A stretch of DNA of 6,501 nucleotides from the NCBI GenBank assembly GCA_014799765.1, contig JAAVHK010000053.1:1-6501 (forward strand), read 5' to 3'. Within the stretch, counting starts at the first letter, position 1, and each line of letters opens with the position of its first letter. The stretch is from Ruminococcus sp. Its GTDB lineage: Bacteria > Bacillota > Clostridia > Oscillospirales > Ruminococcaceae. The notes below the pieces were generated by a model. That model saw only the letters and a program-made list of their open reading frames with translations. It did not search any database and was not told the DNA's origin. This document shows positions 1 to 5,719 of this stretch, in pieces. A program made the translations under genes and the position numbers.

Positions 1-274
1 GATTAATAAAATCTACTTTTAAAGATAGTTTCAGGTCACTGTGCTGTGAATCAATAGTTTTAAGAGTATTATTTATTTCGTTTAAAATGTTCTGCTTCCA
101 GCGTACAAACTCCTGCATTTTATATTCGACTTTTGAACACGCATAGGCAAGATTTCCATAGGCTTCCTCGTATACACGCTGACCTTCGCTTATATATTCA
201 CGTGCCTGATAGTTCCATTCTGCAATCTTCTGACGCTTTTCGTAATTATCCTTAGCCTTGTCAAATAATCCCAT
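1..274 (-). CDS. Unknown helical (coiled-coil-like) protein, 3' end beyond window
   Basis: The frame reads leftward from an ATG at 274 and stays open for 91 codons to the window edge, so the C-terminus is missing. An AACCTCC on the + strand at 283-289 is a GGAGGTT ribosome binding site 10 bases before the ATG, which fixes the start. The protein begins MGLFDKAKDNYEKRQK and is rich in Glu, Lys, Gln, Tyr and Asn, with no Pro and few Gly after residue 2. This predicts long amphipathic helices, probably coiled coil. No signal peptide or membrane segment is seen. It follows the cysteine-rich gene after a 131-base spacer that contains strong dyad symmetry. No family is recognised, and a structural or membrane-associated role would be a guess. 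Confidence 0.8.
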   Translation of the reverse strand, partial: MGLFDKAKDNYEKRQKIAEWNYQAREYISEGQRVYEEAYGNLAYACSKVEYKMQEFVRWKQNILNEINNTLKTIDSQHSDLKLSLKVDFIN

Positions 275-282
275 AATCAATT

Positions 283-289
283 AACCTCC
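283..289 (-). promoter_or_regulatory. Ribosome binding site of the left-edge gene
   Basis: GGAGGTT on the minus strand, about 10 bases before the ATG at 274. It is the main evidence that this edge-truncated frame is a real gene start. Confidence 0.75.
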
Positions 290-297
290 GAAAAATA

Positions 298-352
298 TGG
301 ACAGGCGAGTGAATCAGGGTCAACGACTTTTTTCAGGTGTCGTTTCTGTCCA
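298..352 (-). other. Nested inverted repeat between two genes, possible terminator or leader structure
   Basis: An outer 7-bp perfect stem (TGGACAG at 298-304 with CTGTCCA at 346-352) encloses an inner 6-bp perfect stem (AACGAC at 322-327 with GTCGTT at 339-344). A 17-base single-stranded side lies at 305-321. Read on the minus strand, the outer stem is followed by ATATTTTT, then by the ribosome binding site of the next gene. It could be a weak intrinsic terminator for the cysteine-rich gene or a structured leader of the left-edge gene. The two possibilities cannot be separated by eye. Confidence 0.45.
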
Positions 353-405
353 CTCTTCTGCCCGTCTTGTTGCACCCGTGTAAAAATGGTGCTGATTTTT
401 TTGTT

Positions 406-669
406 TTAGTCTTCAACGAAACTTGAACATACATAGCTTGCAGGGCTTGAAATCTTCTTGCTGTGATAAGTACATTTTCCGCCGGAAATCAGACCTGAAT
501 TGAAGTAAGTACAGTTATAGCAACAGTCGCTGGAATCTTCCTTAAAATAAGCACAGGCAGGTCTGTCAAAATCAACATCAATGTTCTGTTTGTTGCAGTG
601 TTCGGAATTTTGCCATGCCCAGCCGTTAGCAGTACCGCAATAAACGCAATCGCCACAGGTTTTTCCCAT
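406..669 (-). CDS. Small cysteine-rich protein with two tandem four-Cys modules (putative metal binding)
   Basis: I place the start at the ATG at 669 (87 residues), because AAAGGAG at 679-685 lies 9 bases upstream. An in-frame ATG at 678 directly abuts that site and is too close to use. Counting from 669, Cys5-x2-Cys8, Cys25 and Cys39 form module 1, and Cys50-x2-Cys53, Cys66 and Cys81 form module 2. Both modules share CxxC-[VT]-Y and end C-x2-F-x-E-D, so the protein looks like an internal duplication. The spacing of each set fits a Zn or Fe-S site, which is inference; no named family is recognised. Extra cysteines sit at 11 and 49. There is no signal peptide or membrane segment, so it is probably cytosolic. 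It lies 171 bases downstream of the XRE gene and has its own consensus promoter. Confidence 0.8.
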   Translation of the reverse strand: MGKTCGDCVYCGTANGWAWQNSEHCNKQNIDVDFDRPACAYFKEDSSDCCYNCTYFNSGLISGGKCTYHSKKISSPASYVCSSFVED

Positions 670-678
670 AATTAACAT

Positions 679-685
679 CTCCTTT
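679..685 (-). promoter_or_regulatory. Ribosome binding site that decides the cysteine-rich gene start
   Basis: AAAGGAG on the minus strand. It is 9 bases from the ATG at 669 but immediately adjacent to the ATG at 678, so the downstream ATG is the more likely start. Confidence 0.7.
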
Positions 686-730
686 CCATGTTATAATACT
701 GTAATTCTGAAGCGGATAACTTCCTGATTT

Positions 731-759
731 ATTATATCACGATAAATATTATCTGTCAA
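731..759 (-). promoter_or_regulatory. Perfect consensus sigma-A promoter of the cysteine-rich gene
   Basis: On the minus strand, TTGACA (754-759) and TATAAT (731-736) are separated by exactly 17 bases. Both hexamers match the housekeeping consensus at all positions. Transcription would start near 724, giving a leader of about 55 bases. A promoter this strong usually needs a repressor, and the palindrome at 758-773 overlaps its upstream edge. Confidence 0.85.
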
Positions 760-773
760 TACTTTAAAGTATT
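758..773. promoter_or_regulatory. 16-bp perfect palindrome overlapping the -35 box, candidate operator
   Basis: AATACTTTAAAGTATT is its own reverse complement and overlaps the last two bases of the -35 element of the consensus promoter. Position and symmetry suit a dimeric HTH repressor. It resembles the AATATCTAAAAGATATT element at the XRE gene promoter (shared AATA ends and AAAG core), so the neighbouring XRE protein is a candidate ligand. That link is inference. Confidence 0.5.
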
Positions 774-839
774 TTTGTGACATATTACAGAAATCAGGAT
801 TATTTTTCAGCTATCTGACGAAACATCAGGAACAGTAAA

Positions 840-1172
840 TTATTCTGTTATGTCAGTAATCTTCATGATTATTTCCGCCACTGCCTTTAGTTTTTCGTCC
901 GGAAGACGCTTTATACAGTTAAAAATCATATCAGTATAGAATTTTCTGCTTTCGGTGTCTGCGGTGTTTATGCGGTCGTCAAAAAATTCGCTGTAACTCA
1001 GACCAAGAGCTTCAACAATCTTGTCAAGAGTAGTTATAGTAGGACTTTTCAGCCCACGCTCAAGATGTCCGAGGAATGCCGTATTTATTCCGGCAGTCAA
1101 TGCAAGTGTTTCCTGACTCATTCCGCACTGTAAGCGGTGGTAACGTATTCTTTCGCCGACTTTATTATTCAT
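840..1172 (-). CDS. XRE-family helix-turn-helix transcriptional regulator
   Basis: This 110-residue protein has an N-terminal lambda-Cro/C1-type HTH domain at about residues 5-62. Helix 1 is VGERIRYHRLQCG, followed by the SQETLALTAG / NTAFLGHLERG helix-turn-helix, then the SPTITTLDKIVEALG helices. The tail (about 63-110) is helical (ESRKFYTDMIFNCIKRLPDEKLKAVAEIIMKI) and may dimerise or bind a partner. Such proteins bind DNA as dimers and usually repress. The start is supported by GGAGG at 1182-1186, 9 bases before the ATG. Two inverted copies of TATCTTTTAG flank its promoter, which suggests autorepression. The gene sits between two small genes of unknown function; likely targets are its own promoter and perhaps that of the cysteine-rich gene downstream. 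Confidence 0.92.
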   Translation of the reverse strand: MNNKVGERIRYHRLQCGMSQETLALTAGINTAFLGHLERGLKSPTITTLDKIVEALGLSYSEFFDDRINTADTESRKFYTDMIFNCIKRLPDEKLKAVAEIIMKITDITE

Positions 1173-1188
1173 AAGAAAATACCTCCAG

Positions 1189-1203
1189 TATCTTTTAGTA
1201 TTA
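1189..1203. promoter_or_regulatory. Candidate operator copy 2, in the XRE gene leader
   Basis: TATCTTTTAG on the + strand, followed by TATTA, repeats in opposite orientation the core of the element at 1230-1246. It lies just downstream of the -10 box and next to the ribosome binding site, where bound protein would block transcription. Confidence 0.45.
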
Positions 1204-1205
1204 TC

Positions 1206-1234
1206 TTATGATTTATGCTTTACAAGTTCAATAT
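1206..1234 (-). promoter_or_regulatory. Probable promoter of the XRE gene
   Basis: On the minus strand TTGAAC (1229-1234 region) is followed after 17 bases by TAAGAT, which matches the -10 consensus at 4 of 6 positions. The -35 is a 4-of-6 match. Boundaries may be off by a few bases. The two TATCTTTTAG copies lie on either side of it. Confidence 0.5.
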
Positions 1235-1246
1235 CTAAAAGATATT
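1230..1246. promoter_or_regulatory. Candidate operator copy 1, 17-bp inverted repeat at the XRE promoter
   Basis: AATATCTAAAAGATATT has two perfect 7-base arms around a 3-base centre. It overlaps the -35 region of the XRE gene promoter. Its core, read on the minus strand (TATCTTTTAG), recurs inverted at 1190-1199 about 45 bases away. Paired operators around a promoter are typical of autoregulated phage-type repressors. Confidence 0.55.
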
Positions 1247-1261
1247 TATTTATAATATTTT

Positions 1262-1504
1262 TCAGTATGAATTTCTTATATCTTCTTCGGAAATATCCGG
1301 ATTAAGTCCGAATACCCCGTAAAGTTCTGTCAGTAAGTAGCCGTTATGCGTAATATAATCAAGTTTTTCTGCCTTTTCGTGTTCTCCGATACTTTTCAGA
1401 AATACAGCAAGTTCACCGCTGTAATAGCTGTAAATAAGTTCGTCAATGCTGAAACTGTGCATAAGGTCAGAAAGACTGTTAAGTTTATTCCCGAGCATCT
1501 GCAT
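1262..1504 (-). CDS. Small protein of unknown function (80 residues)
   Basis: The start is placed at the ATG at 1504, because AAAGGA at 1514-1519 is 9 bases upstream. An in-frame ATG at 1513 touches that site and is unlikely to be used. The product is acidic, Leu/Tyr/Ser-rich and probably all-helical (MQMLGNKLNSLSDLMHSF..., then SGELAVFLKSIGEHEKAEKLDYI). It has no Cys, no signal peptide and no clear membrane helix, and I recognise no family. It sits 123 bases downstream of the 396-residue gene and 89 bases upstream of the XRE gene. An extended -10 promoter and a leader hairpin precede it. A role as partner of either neighbour is possible but unsupported. Confidence 0.72.
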   Translation of the reverse strand: MQMLGNKLNSLSDLMHSFSIDELIYSYYSGELAVFLKSIGEHEKAEKLDYITHNGYLLTELYGVFGLNPDISEEDIRNSY

Positions 1505-1513
1505 AAGATTCAT

Positions 1514-1519
1514 TCCTTT
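1514..1519 (-). promoter_or_regulatory. Ribosome binding site that decides the 80-residue gene start
   Basis: AAAGGA on the minus strand, 9 bases before the ATG at 1504 and directly abutting the alternative ATG at 1513. Confidence 0.6.
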
Positions 1520-1543
1520 CTGTAGTCAGGCTATTACATAATC

Positions 1544-1561
1544 TGTAAGTTTTTCCTTACA
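1544..1561 (-). other. Hairpin at the predicted 5' end of the small-gene transcript
   Basis: TGTAAG (1544-1549) and CTTACA (1556-1561) form a perfect 6-bp stem with a 6-base loop. It begins 6 bases downstream of the candidate -10 box, so it would be the first element of the transcript, or a symmetric operator over the start site. Confidence 0.4.
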
Positions 1562-1566
1562 CGTTT

Positions 1567-1575
1567 ATCATATCA
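1567..1575 (-). promoter_or_regulatory. Extended -10 promoter of the 80-residue gene
   Basis: TGATATGAT on the minus strand is a TGn extension followed by TATGAT, a 5-of-6 match to the -10 consensus. No good -35 element is seen 16-18 bases upstream, as is common for extended -10 promoters. The predicted transcript leader is about 55 bases. Confidence 0.45.
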
Positions 1576-1599
1576 CATTCACGTAAAAAATAATAGCCC

Positions 1600-1637
1600 A
1601 AACAGTTACCGGATTTTATTTTTTTCCGGAACTGTTT
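1600..1637 (-). terminator. Hairpin after the 396-residue gene, probable terminator (repeat copy A)
   Basis: AACAGTTACCGGA (1601-1613) pairs with TCCGGAACTGTT (1625-1636) with one bulged base and an AT-only loop. It begins directly at the TAA stop of the 396-residue gene. On the minus strand it is followed by TGGGCTATTATTTTTT, so the T-tract is offset and termination may be imperfect. The whole 38-base unit is a diverged copy of the one at 2885-2922. Confidence 0.55.
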
Positions 1638-2827
1638 TACAGAAAATTTTTATAACCGTCCATCATGATACGGCGGTTTATGTCTTCCATGAAACAAATA
1701 AGATATAATTCAGCATAATTCAGGGCTGTTTTTCTGTCTTTGCATAACTTCGCACCGTCAGCCATTTTGTACAGTCTTTCACAGTAGTCTGAAATGTCCG
1801 CACCGTTCTGAACGTCATGTATCATATCAAGCCATTCAGTTTTATTCAGCAGGATATTACGATATGCAATTTCAAGTACAGGTTGTTTTTTAGGGATATA
1901 TTCAATATTTTTAATAGTGACAGTAGTTGTATAGCGTTCTGCCATAAGTTCGAGTGTCATGGGAATTTCTTCATTCGGTTCACAGTTTTCATAGTACCAC
2001 TCACTGAGGTTACTGAGATGTGAAAAACAGTAATCTGAAAAATCAATATCGGATTCGTCCAGATAGCTTTGCCGGAGCTGGTCATATAATTCAAGATAAG
2101 ACTGATAAGTATCAAAATTCTTGCCGTTATCAGTTTTTATCCTGTAATCCGTTCTTTCAAAGACATTCGCCAGATTAGGACTGTAATTTTTCCTGTTAAT
2201 CATAAGATTATGCTTCCGGCTGAGTACCGCACTATATACATACGGCTTTATGACTTTCAGTACCGGTATAGCATTTACTTTCCGGACAAGTTCGCCGACA
2301 TTTTCCATAAAGAATTTACTTTTTCTGCCCTTATAAAGAAAATCATGCTCCAGTGACATATGATACAATAAAACCTGTTCTTCGGTGTCTGTTTCGTCTG
2401 AATCCGGAGTTTCTGAAAATTCTTTTAGACTTTCAAGACGTTTTTTATAGATATTCTCATTTCTGACAGCCTCAGAAAATTTCCTTGAATTTTCAGACTG
2501 TTCAAGCCAGTACAATACTTTCTGTTCTTCGTCTTCGGGTTCACCGAATAATAAACCTTTTTCAGTAGCCATAGCGGTATAGAGGAAGAGTAAATCTTCA
2601 TTCTGATTTTTATATATAAGCCCGTCGAGTTCTGCGACAATAACGCTTATATTGTCAGTAAGTATTTCATATTTCCGCAGTAAAGTAAAAAATTTTTCCC
2701 TGAATGTGTCAGCCTGCTCCGAAGCACTTTTCATTGTAAGCCCGTGTTCCCGAAGAAATTCTTCTGTTGGAATATAGTTGTCTGCCTGTTCGTCAAGCCA
2801 GCGTTGTAATTCTTCGTACTCATTCAT
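1637..2827 (-). CDS. Unknown soluble acidic protein, 396 residues
   Basis: The start at 2827 is fixed by AAAGGAG at 2837-2843, 9 bases upstream. The protein is hydrophilic, acidic and Tyr-rich, predicted mostly helical, with no signal peptide or membrane segment, so it is probably cytosolic. A Glu-rich N-terminal part (MNEYEELQRWLDEQADNYIPTEEF...) is separated by an acidic linker (about residues 138-150, PDSDETDTEEQ) from a more basic middle (about 165-235) and a helical C-terminus. I recognise no catalytic motif: no P-loop, HTH, HNH or PD-(D/E)XK pattern is evident. It is a single-gene unit with its own promoter and terminator-like hairpin, and is bracketed by two related 38-base inverted repeats. 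Function unknown. Confidence 0.85.
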   Translation of the reverse strand: MNEYEELQRWLDEQADNYIPTEEFLREHGLTMKSASEQADTFREKFFTLLRKYEILTDNISVIVAELDGLIYKNQNEDLLFLYTAMATEKGLLFGEPEDEEQKVLYWLEQSENSRKFSEAVRNENIYKKRLESLKEFSETPDSDETDTEEQVLLYHMSLEHDFLYKGRKSKFFMENVGELVRKVNAIPVLKVIKPYVYSAVLSRKHNLMINRKNYSPNLANVFERTDYRIKTDNGKNFDTYQSYLELYDQLRQSYLDESDIDFSDYCFSHLSNLSEWYYENCEPNEEIPMTLELMAERYTTTVTIKNIEYIPKKQPVLEIAYRNILLNKTEWLDMIHDVQNGADISDYCERLYKMADGAKLCKDRKTALNYAELYLICFMEDINRRIMMDGYKNFL

Positions 2828-2836
2828 GATAAAACA

Positions 2837-2843
2837 CTCCTTT
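2837..2843 (-). promoter_or_regulatory. Ribosome binding site of the 396-residue gene
   Basis: AAAGGAG on the minus strand, 9 bases before the ATG at 2827. No competing start is close. Confidence 0.8.
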
Positions 2844-2851
2844 CTTTTTAT

Positions 2852-2880
2852 ATATTAACACATAATCATAATTTTGTAAA
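2852..2880 (-). promoter_or_regulatory. Promoter of the 396-residue gene
   Basis: On the minus strand TTTACA (2875-2880, one mismatch to TTGACA) and TAATAT (2852-2857) are 17 bases apart. TGT directly before the -10 gives an extended -10 element. The leader would be about 20 bases. Confidence 0.65.
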
Positions 2881-2884
2881 CTTA

Positions 2885-2922
2885 AAACAATTCCTTTTTC
2901 TGTCTTTATTACGGAACTGTTT
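2885..2922. repeat. 38-base inverted repeat, copy B, related to 1600-1637
   Basis: AAACAATTCC (2885-2894) and GGAACTGTTT (2913-2922) form a 10-bp stem in minus-strand RNA with one G-U pair. The unit is the same length as copy A and matches it at about 26 of 38 positions, including an exact 11-base end CGGAACTGTTT. It lies between the transporter operon terminator and the promoter of the 396-residue gene, where no gene end requires a second terminator. Confidence 0.5.
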
Positions 2923-2925
2923 CAT

Positions 2926-2964
2926 AAAAAAATCCCTGAGACCGTCTGCGGAGATAGTCTCAGG
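2926..2964 (-). terminator. Strong intrinsic terminator of the transporter operon
   Basis: On the minus strand CCTGAGAC (2957-2964) and GTCTCAGG (2935-2942) form a perfect 8-bp GC-containing stem, followed by GA and seven T residues (2926-2932). It begins 8 bases past the stop of the last permease gene. Confidence 0.9.
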
Positions 2965-2971
2965 TAAAATA

Positions 2972-3589
2972 TTATTTATCAGATTTTCTTAATATAACGA
3001 ATACCACTGAAATTATGAATACTGATAACAGAATCAGTAAATATTTATCGGAAAATTTTTCTCCGCTGTACATCGAAAAAAGATAGCATATACCTAATTT
3101 GTCTTTAAGTCCGATATTTGATGCATAATATACCATAGAAGCCATATATCCGGCGGAAACACTGTTACTTAATCCTGCAACTGTAAAGCCTATCGTACCC
3201 ATGAACAGTGACGAAGCAAAACCTCCTATAAAATGTCTGTATGTTACATCACATTCATTATGTCGCATGACAAGTACGAACATTCCGGTAACAAGCATGA
3301 TTGCCAATACAGAATATATAACCCTTATGATACATACAGTAAGATAATTTGTTTTCTTTGAACGTATCACATCACGGATTTCAGGGTTCTGTTCCGGAAG
3401 AAATACCGGCGTAAGTATAATTGTACCGGTAAAAGACAATAACGTTTCAAGAGGTTGTGCCGATGCCCTTGAATCAAGTGCATTTATACTGAATACTACC
3501 GGCGTAAGAAATGCTACCAGTATCGCCAGTAGGAAGTGTATCAGAAAATTATGTCTCAGATTTACGGATAATATTTTTCCGAACGACAT
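2972..3589 (-). CDS. Small six-helix membrane protein, ABC-2-type permease subunit
   Basis: This 205-residue integral membrane protein has hydrophobic segments at about 14-35, 49-65, 84-107, 119-138, 143-160 and 183-200. A short charged stretch (PEQNPEIRDVIRSKKTNYL, about 65-83) between segments 2 and 3 is typical of the cytoplasmic coupling region in ABC-2 permeases. It ends in basic residues (RKSDK). Its start overlaps the upstream permease gene by 41 bases, with AAAGGG at 3598-3603 lying inside that gene, so the two are translationally coupled. It most likely pairs with the 418-residue permease and the ATPase to form one transporter. The assignment rests on topology and operon context rather than on a signature motif, and the substrate is unknown. 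Confidence 0.85.
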   Translation of the reverse strand: MSFGKILSVNLRHNFLIHFLLAILVAFLTPVVFSINALDSRASAQPLETLLSFTGTIILTPVFLPEQNPEIRDVIRSKKTNYLTVCIIRVIYSVLAIMLVTGMFVLVMRHNECDVTYRHFIGGFASSLFMGTIGFTVAGLSNSVSAGYMASMVYYASNIGLKDKLGICYLFSMYSGEKFSDKYLLILLSVFIISVVFVILRKSDK

Positions 3590-4805
3590 TCAGACCACCC
3601 TTTCTTTTTTCGGAATATACCCATACGGTCAGGGCTATGATAGCAAATGCAAGTACGGTATAGAAAATCCTGCTGAATACAAACTGATTCATACTGTTTA
3701 TGAAGACGTCTCTTTTATACAGCGAATTGTGTCGGCATACGAGGGAAAAATTTCTTATACCGCCGGTGAGTTCGACATTCACCATAACGTCCGTAAACCA
3801 TATCACACCCGATACGAATACCGCCATAAGTTGCGACGTAATTTCCGTAATAGCCATACCCAGAGCGGTAGTGAAAAGAATGTTAGGTAACAACCAGTAT
3901 ACTGACATCTTAGGTATTGCAAGGAAATCAACATCATTTCCCTTATAGATTCCGGAAACGTTGAAAGATGCGATAAATGCAAGTATCATGACCGGTATGA
4001 ACATCATTGTAACAAGTGCGGAAAATCTTGTAAGTATGAGTTTCGAGGACGATATTTTTCTTGAGTAAATAAGATGTTCCATACGTGATTTTTTATCGGC
4101 ATTGGCGAGGCTTGCCGAAAGAAATACAGGTAGTACAGCTACAATAATTCCGATATAGTCGCAGAAAAGACGGGCATAAGCACCTGTAATTTTATCTTTG
4201 TCGATAATCGCATTGTATTCCGCTAAAGCGTCTTCGTAAGTTTTCGGTACTTGCGAAAAATTACCTACAATGTTGTTATCCGAGTAATCAGAGCCACCAC
4301 CGATAATTTTATCAGCTTTACGCATGAGGTCACGGAAATGTTCGTAAGTAATAGTATCGGGGATATTTATTTCCGGTAAAACAGCTTCCTGCATGACCGG
4401 TACGAAACCACCATTGCCATCGGGTTGCATAATCATACCGCCGTCTTGAAAATCTGAAAAATTATCGAGTTCCTGTTTTGTGATACCGGATATTTCAGTA
4501 ATTATTTCCGCAATCTGTGCTGATTTCTTTGAGGAAAGTTTTACTTCTTTATAGAATCCGACAGGATAGGCTTTATAGTACCCTCTCAGATACTCCTTTA
4601 CAAGTCCTTCTGTAGCATTCGGTATAAGAATTTCCGGTACTTCCTTTGCAATAGTTCCATAGTCAGCCTGCTCCGGAGTTGGTGGAGAAATTTTTCTGTC
4701 TGCGTCCGGATTGAACTGTGTGAAATTGAATCCTACAACCGCTACGATATATATAACAAACGTCAGCGAAAACAGTATCTTTTTACACTCTTTGAAAAAT
4801 AACAT
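3549..4805 (-). CDS. ABC-2-type transporter permease with large extracytoplasmic domain
   Basis: I start this gene at the ATG at 4805 (418 residues; begins MLFFKECKKIL). GGAGG lies about 9 bases upstream, and the ATG overlaps the ATPase stop as TAATG. An ATG at 4832 is in frame but has no comparable site. Membrane segments fall at about 10-28, 214-234, 259-280, 302-319, 324-341 and 379-397. The roughly 185 residues between segments 1 and 2 are hydrophilic and should face outside. The loop before segment 3 (KKSRMEHLIYSRKISSSKLILTRF) resembles the cytoplasmic coupling region of ABC-2 exporters. It should form the membrane channel with the small permease and the ATPase. The long outer domain could bind substrate or a partner. 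Confidence 0.9.
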   Translation of the reverse strand: MLFFKECKKILFSLTFVIYIVAVVGFNFTQFNPDADRKISPPTPEQADYGTIAKEVPEILIPNATEGLVKEYLRGYYKAYPVGFYKEVKLSSKKSAQIAEIITEISGITKQELDNFSDFQDGGMIMQPDGNGGFVPVMQEAVLPEINIPDTITYEHFRDLMRKADKIIGGGSDYSDNNIVGNFSQVPKTYEDALAEYNAIIDKDKITGAYARLFCDYIGIIVAVLPVFLSASLANADKKSRMEHLIYSRKISSSKLILTRFSALVTMMFIPVMILAFIASFNVSGIYKGNDVDFLAIPKMSVYWLLPNILFTTALGMAITEITSQLMAVFVSGVIWFTDVMVNVELTGGIRNFSLVCRHNSLYKRDVFINSMNQFVFSRIFYTVLAFAIIALTVWVYSEKRKGGLNVVRKNIIRKSET

Positions 4806-5698
4806 TATTCCGCACCTCCGTAAACGTCGCAACCATTCTGATACAGACAGTACATATAAGCGTCTTCACAGTTAGGTTCGTCGGGAATGGCGTTCTGTAA
4901 ATCGGGTACAGTATCTGATATGATACGTACTGTGTTATACTCGCCTTGTATCAGCATACCGGTCACGATATAATTTTTCTTAATCTGTGTGAGGTATTTT
5001 TTCTGTATGCTGACAGTAAAAACTTTACCTCTTGCATTGTCGATAAGTTCCGTTACAGTACCTTGCCATAATATTCTGCCGTCGTTCATGATAGCTATAT
5101 CTTCACAGGAAGCCTCAATATCGCCGACTATATGTGTAGAAAGAATTACAATACGTTCTTCGGAAGCATCTGTAAGCAGATTCCGGAAGCGTATACGTTC
5201 TTCGGGGTCAAGTCCAGCCGTTGGCTCATCGACTATAAGGACTTTCGGGTCATGAAGTAATGCCTGTGCGATACCTAACCGGCGTTTCATACCACCGGAA
5301 AGAGCTTTCACTTTTTTGTGCTGATGTTCCGTGAGATTTACTTTCTTAAGAAGTATTTCAATCTGTTTCTGACGTTCAGACTTCGGCATACCGGAAAGTG
5401 TGCCGAGATAGTCGAGAGCCTCATATACGTTCATGTTAGGGTACATGGAAAAATCCTGTGGAAGATACCCCGTTATACTGCGGATTTCCTTAGTGTTTTC
5501 GATAGGTATTCCGCAGACCGTTATACTACCGCTTTTTTTCTGATGCAGTCCGGCGAGGGTTTTCATGAGGGTTGTTTTACCTGCTCCGTTACGTCCGAGA
5601 AGTCCAAACATTCCCTGATTGATGGTCAGATTGATGTCTTTAAGAGCGTGTTTCTTGCCATAGAACTTATTGACGTTCTGAATTTCGATTTTTTTCAT
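4805..5698 (-). CDS. ABC transporter ATP-binding protein
   Basis: The ATPase drives the membrane subunits encoded directly downstream. Counting from the ATG at 5698 (297 residues), it shows Walker A GRNGAGKT (35-42), Q-loop Gln81 (YLPQD), signature LSGGM (133-137), Walker B VLIVDE (153-158), D-loop GLD (162-164) and switch His189 (STHI). All catalytic residues are present. The roughly 100-residue tail after the H-loop is of the kind found in CcmA/drug-exporter ATPases. The start at 5698 is preferred because AAAGGA lies 12 bases upstream. The in-frame ATG at 5719 has no ribosome binding site and abuts the T-tract of the hairpin. The 70-base gap to the kinase gene holds that hairpin and no convincing promoter. 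Confidence 0.95.
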   Translation of the reverse strand: MKKIEIQNVNKFYGKKHALKDINLTINQGMFGLLGRNGAGKTTLMKTLAGLHQKKSGSITVCGIPIENTKEIRSITGYLPQDFSMYPNMNVYEALDYLGTLSGMPKSERQKQIEILLKKVNLTEHQHKKVKALSGGMKRRLGIAQALLHDPKVLIVDEPTAGLDPEERIRFRNLLTDASEERIVILSTHIVGDIEASCEDIAIMNDGRILWQGTVTELIDNARGKVFTVSIQKKYLTQIKKNYIVTGMLIQGEYNTVRIISDTVPDLQNAIPDEPNCEDAYMYCLYQNGCDVYGGAE

Positions 5699-5719
5699 AG
5701 AAAAAATCAGTCCTTTCAT

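Noticed and set aside
294..323. Promoter-like TTGACC-18-CATATT upstream of the left-edge gene
   Set aside because: Transcription would start near 287, inside the ribosome binding site, leaving it unusable. The match overlaps the dyad structure and is probably chance.
810..839. CTGATG/CGTCAG hairpin after the XRE stop codon as a terminator
   Set aside because: The stem is only 6 bp with one wobble pair and a 3-base loop, and no T-tract follows on the minus strand.
840..1504. XRE gene plus 80-residue gene as a toxin-antitoxin pair
   Set aside because: The genes do not overlap or share a tight operon, the XRE gene has its own promoter between them, and the small protein shows no known toxin motif.
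1817..2640. Open frames inside the 396-residue gene (+ strand 1817-2023, minus strand 2425-2640)
   Set aside because: They are out-of-frame shadows with no ribosome binding site. The main frame has promoter, ribosome binding site and terminator-like hairpin.
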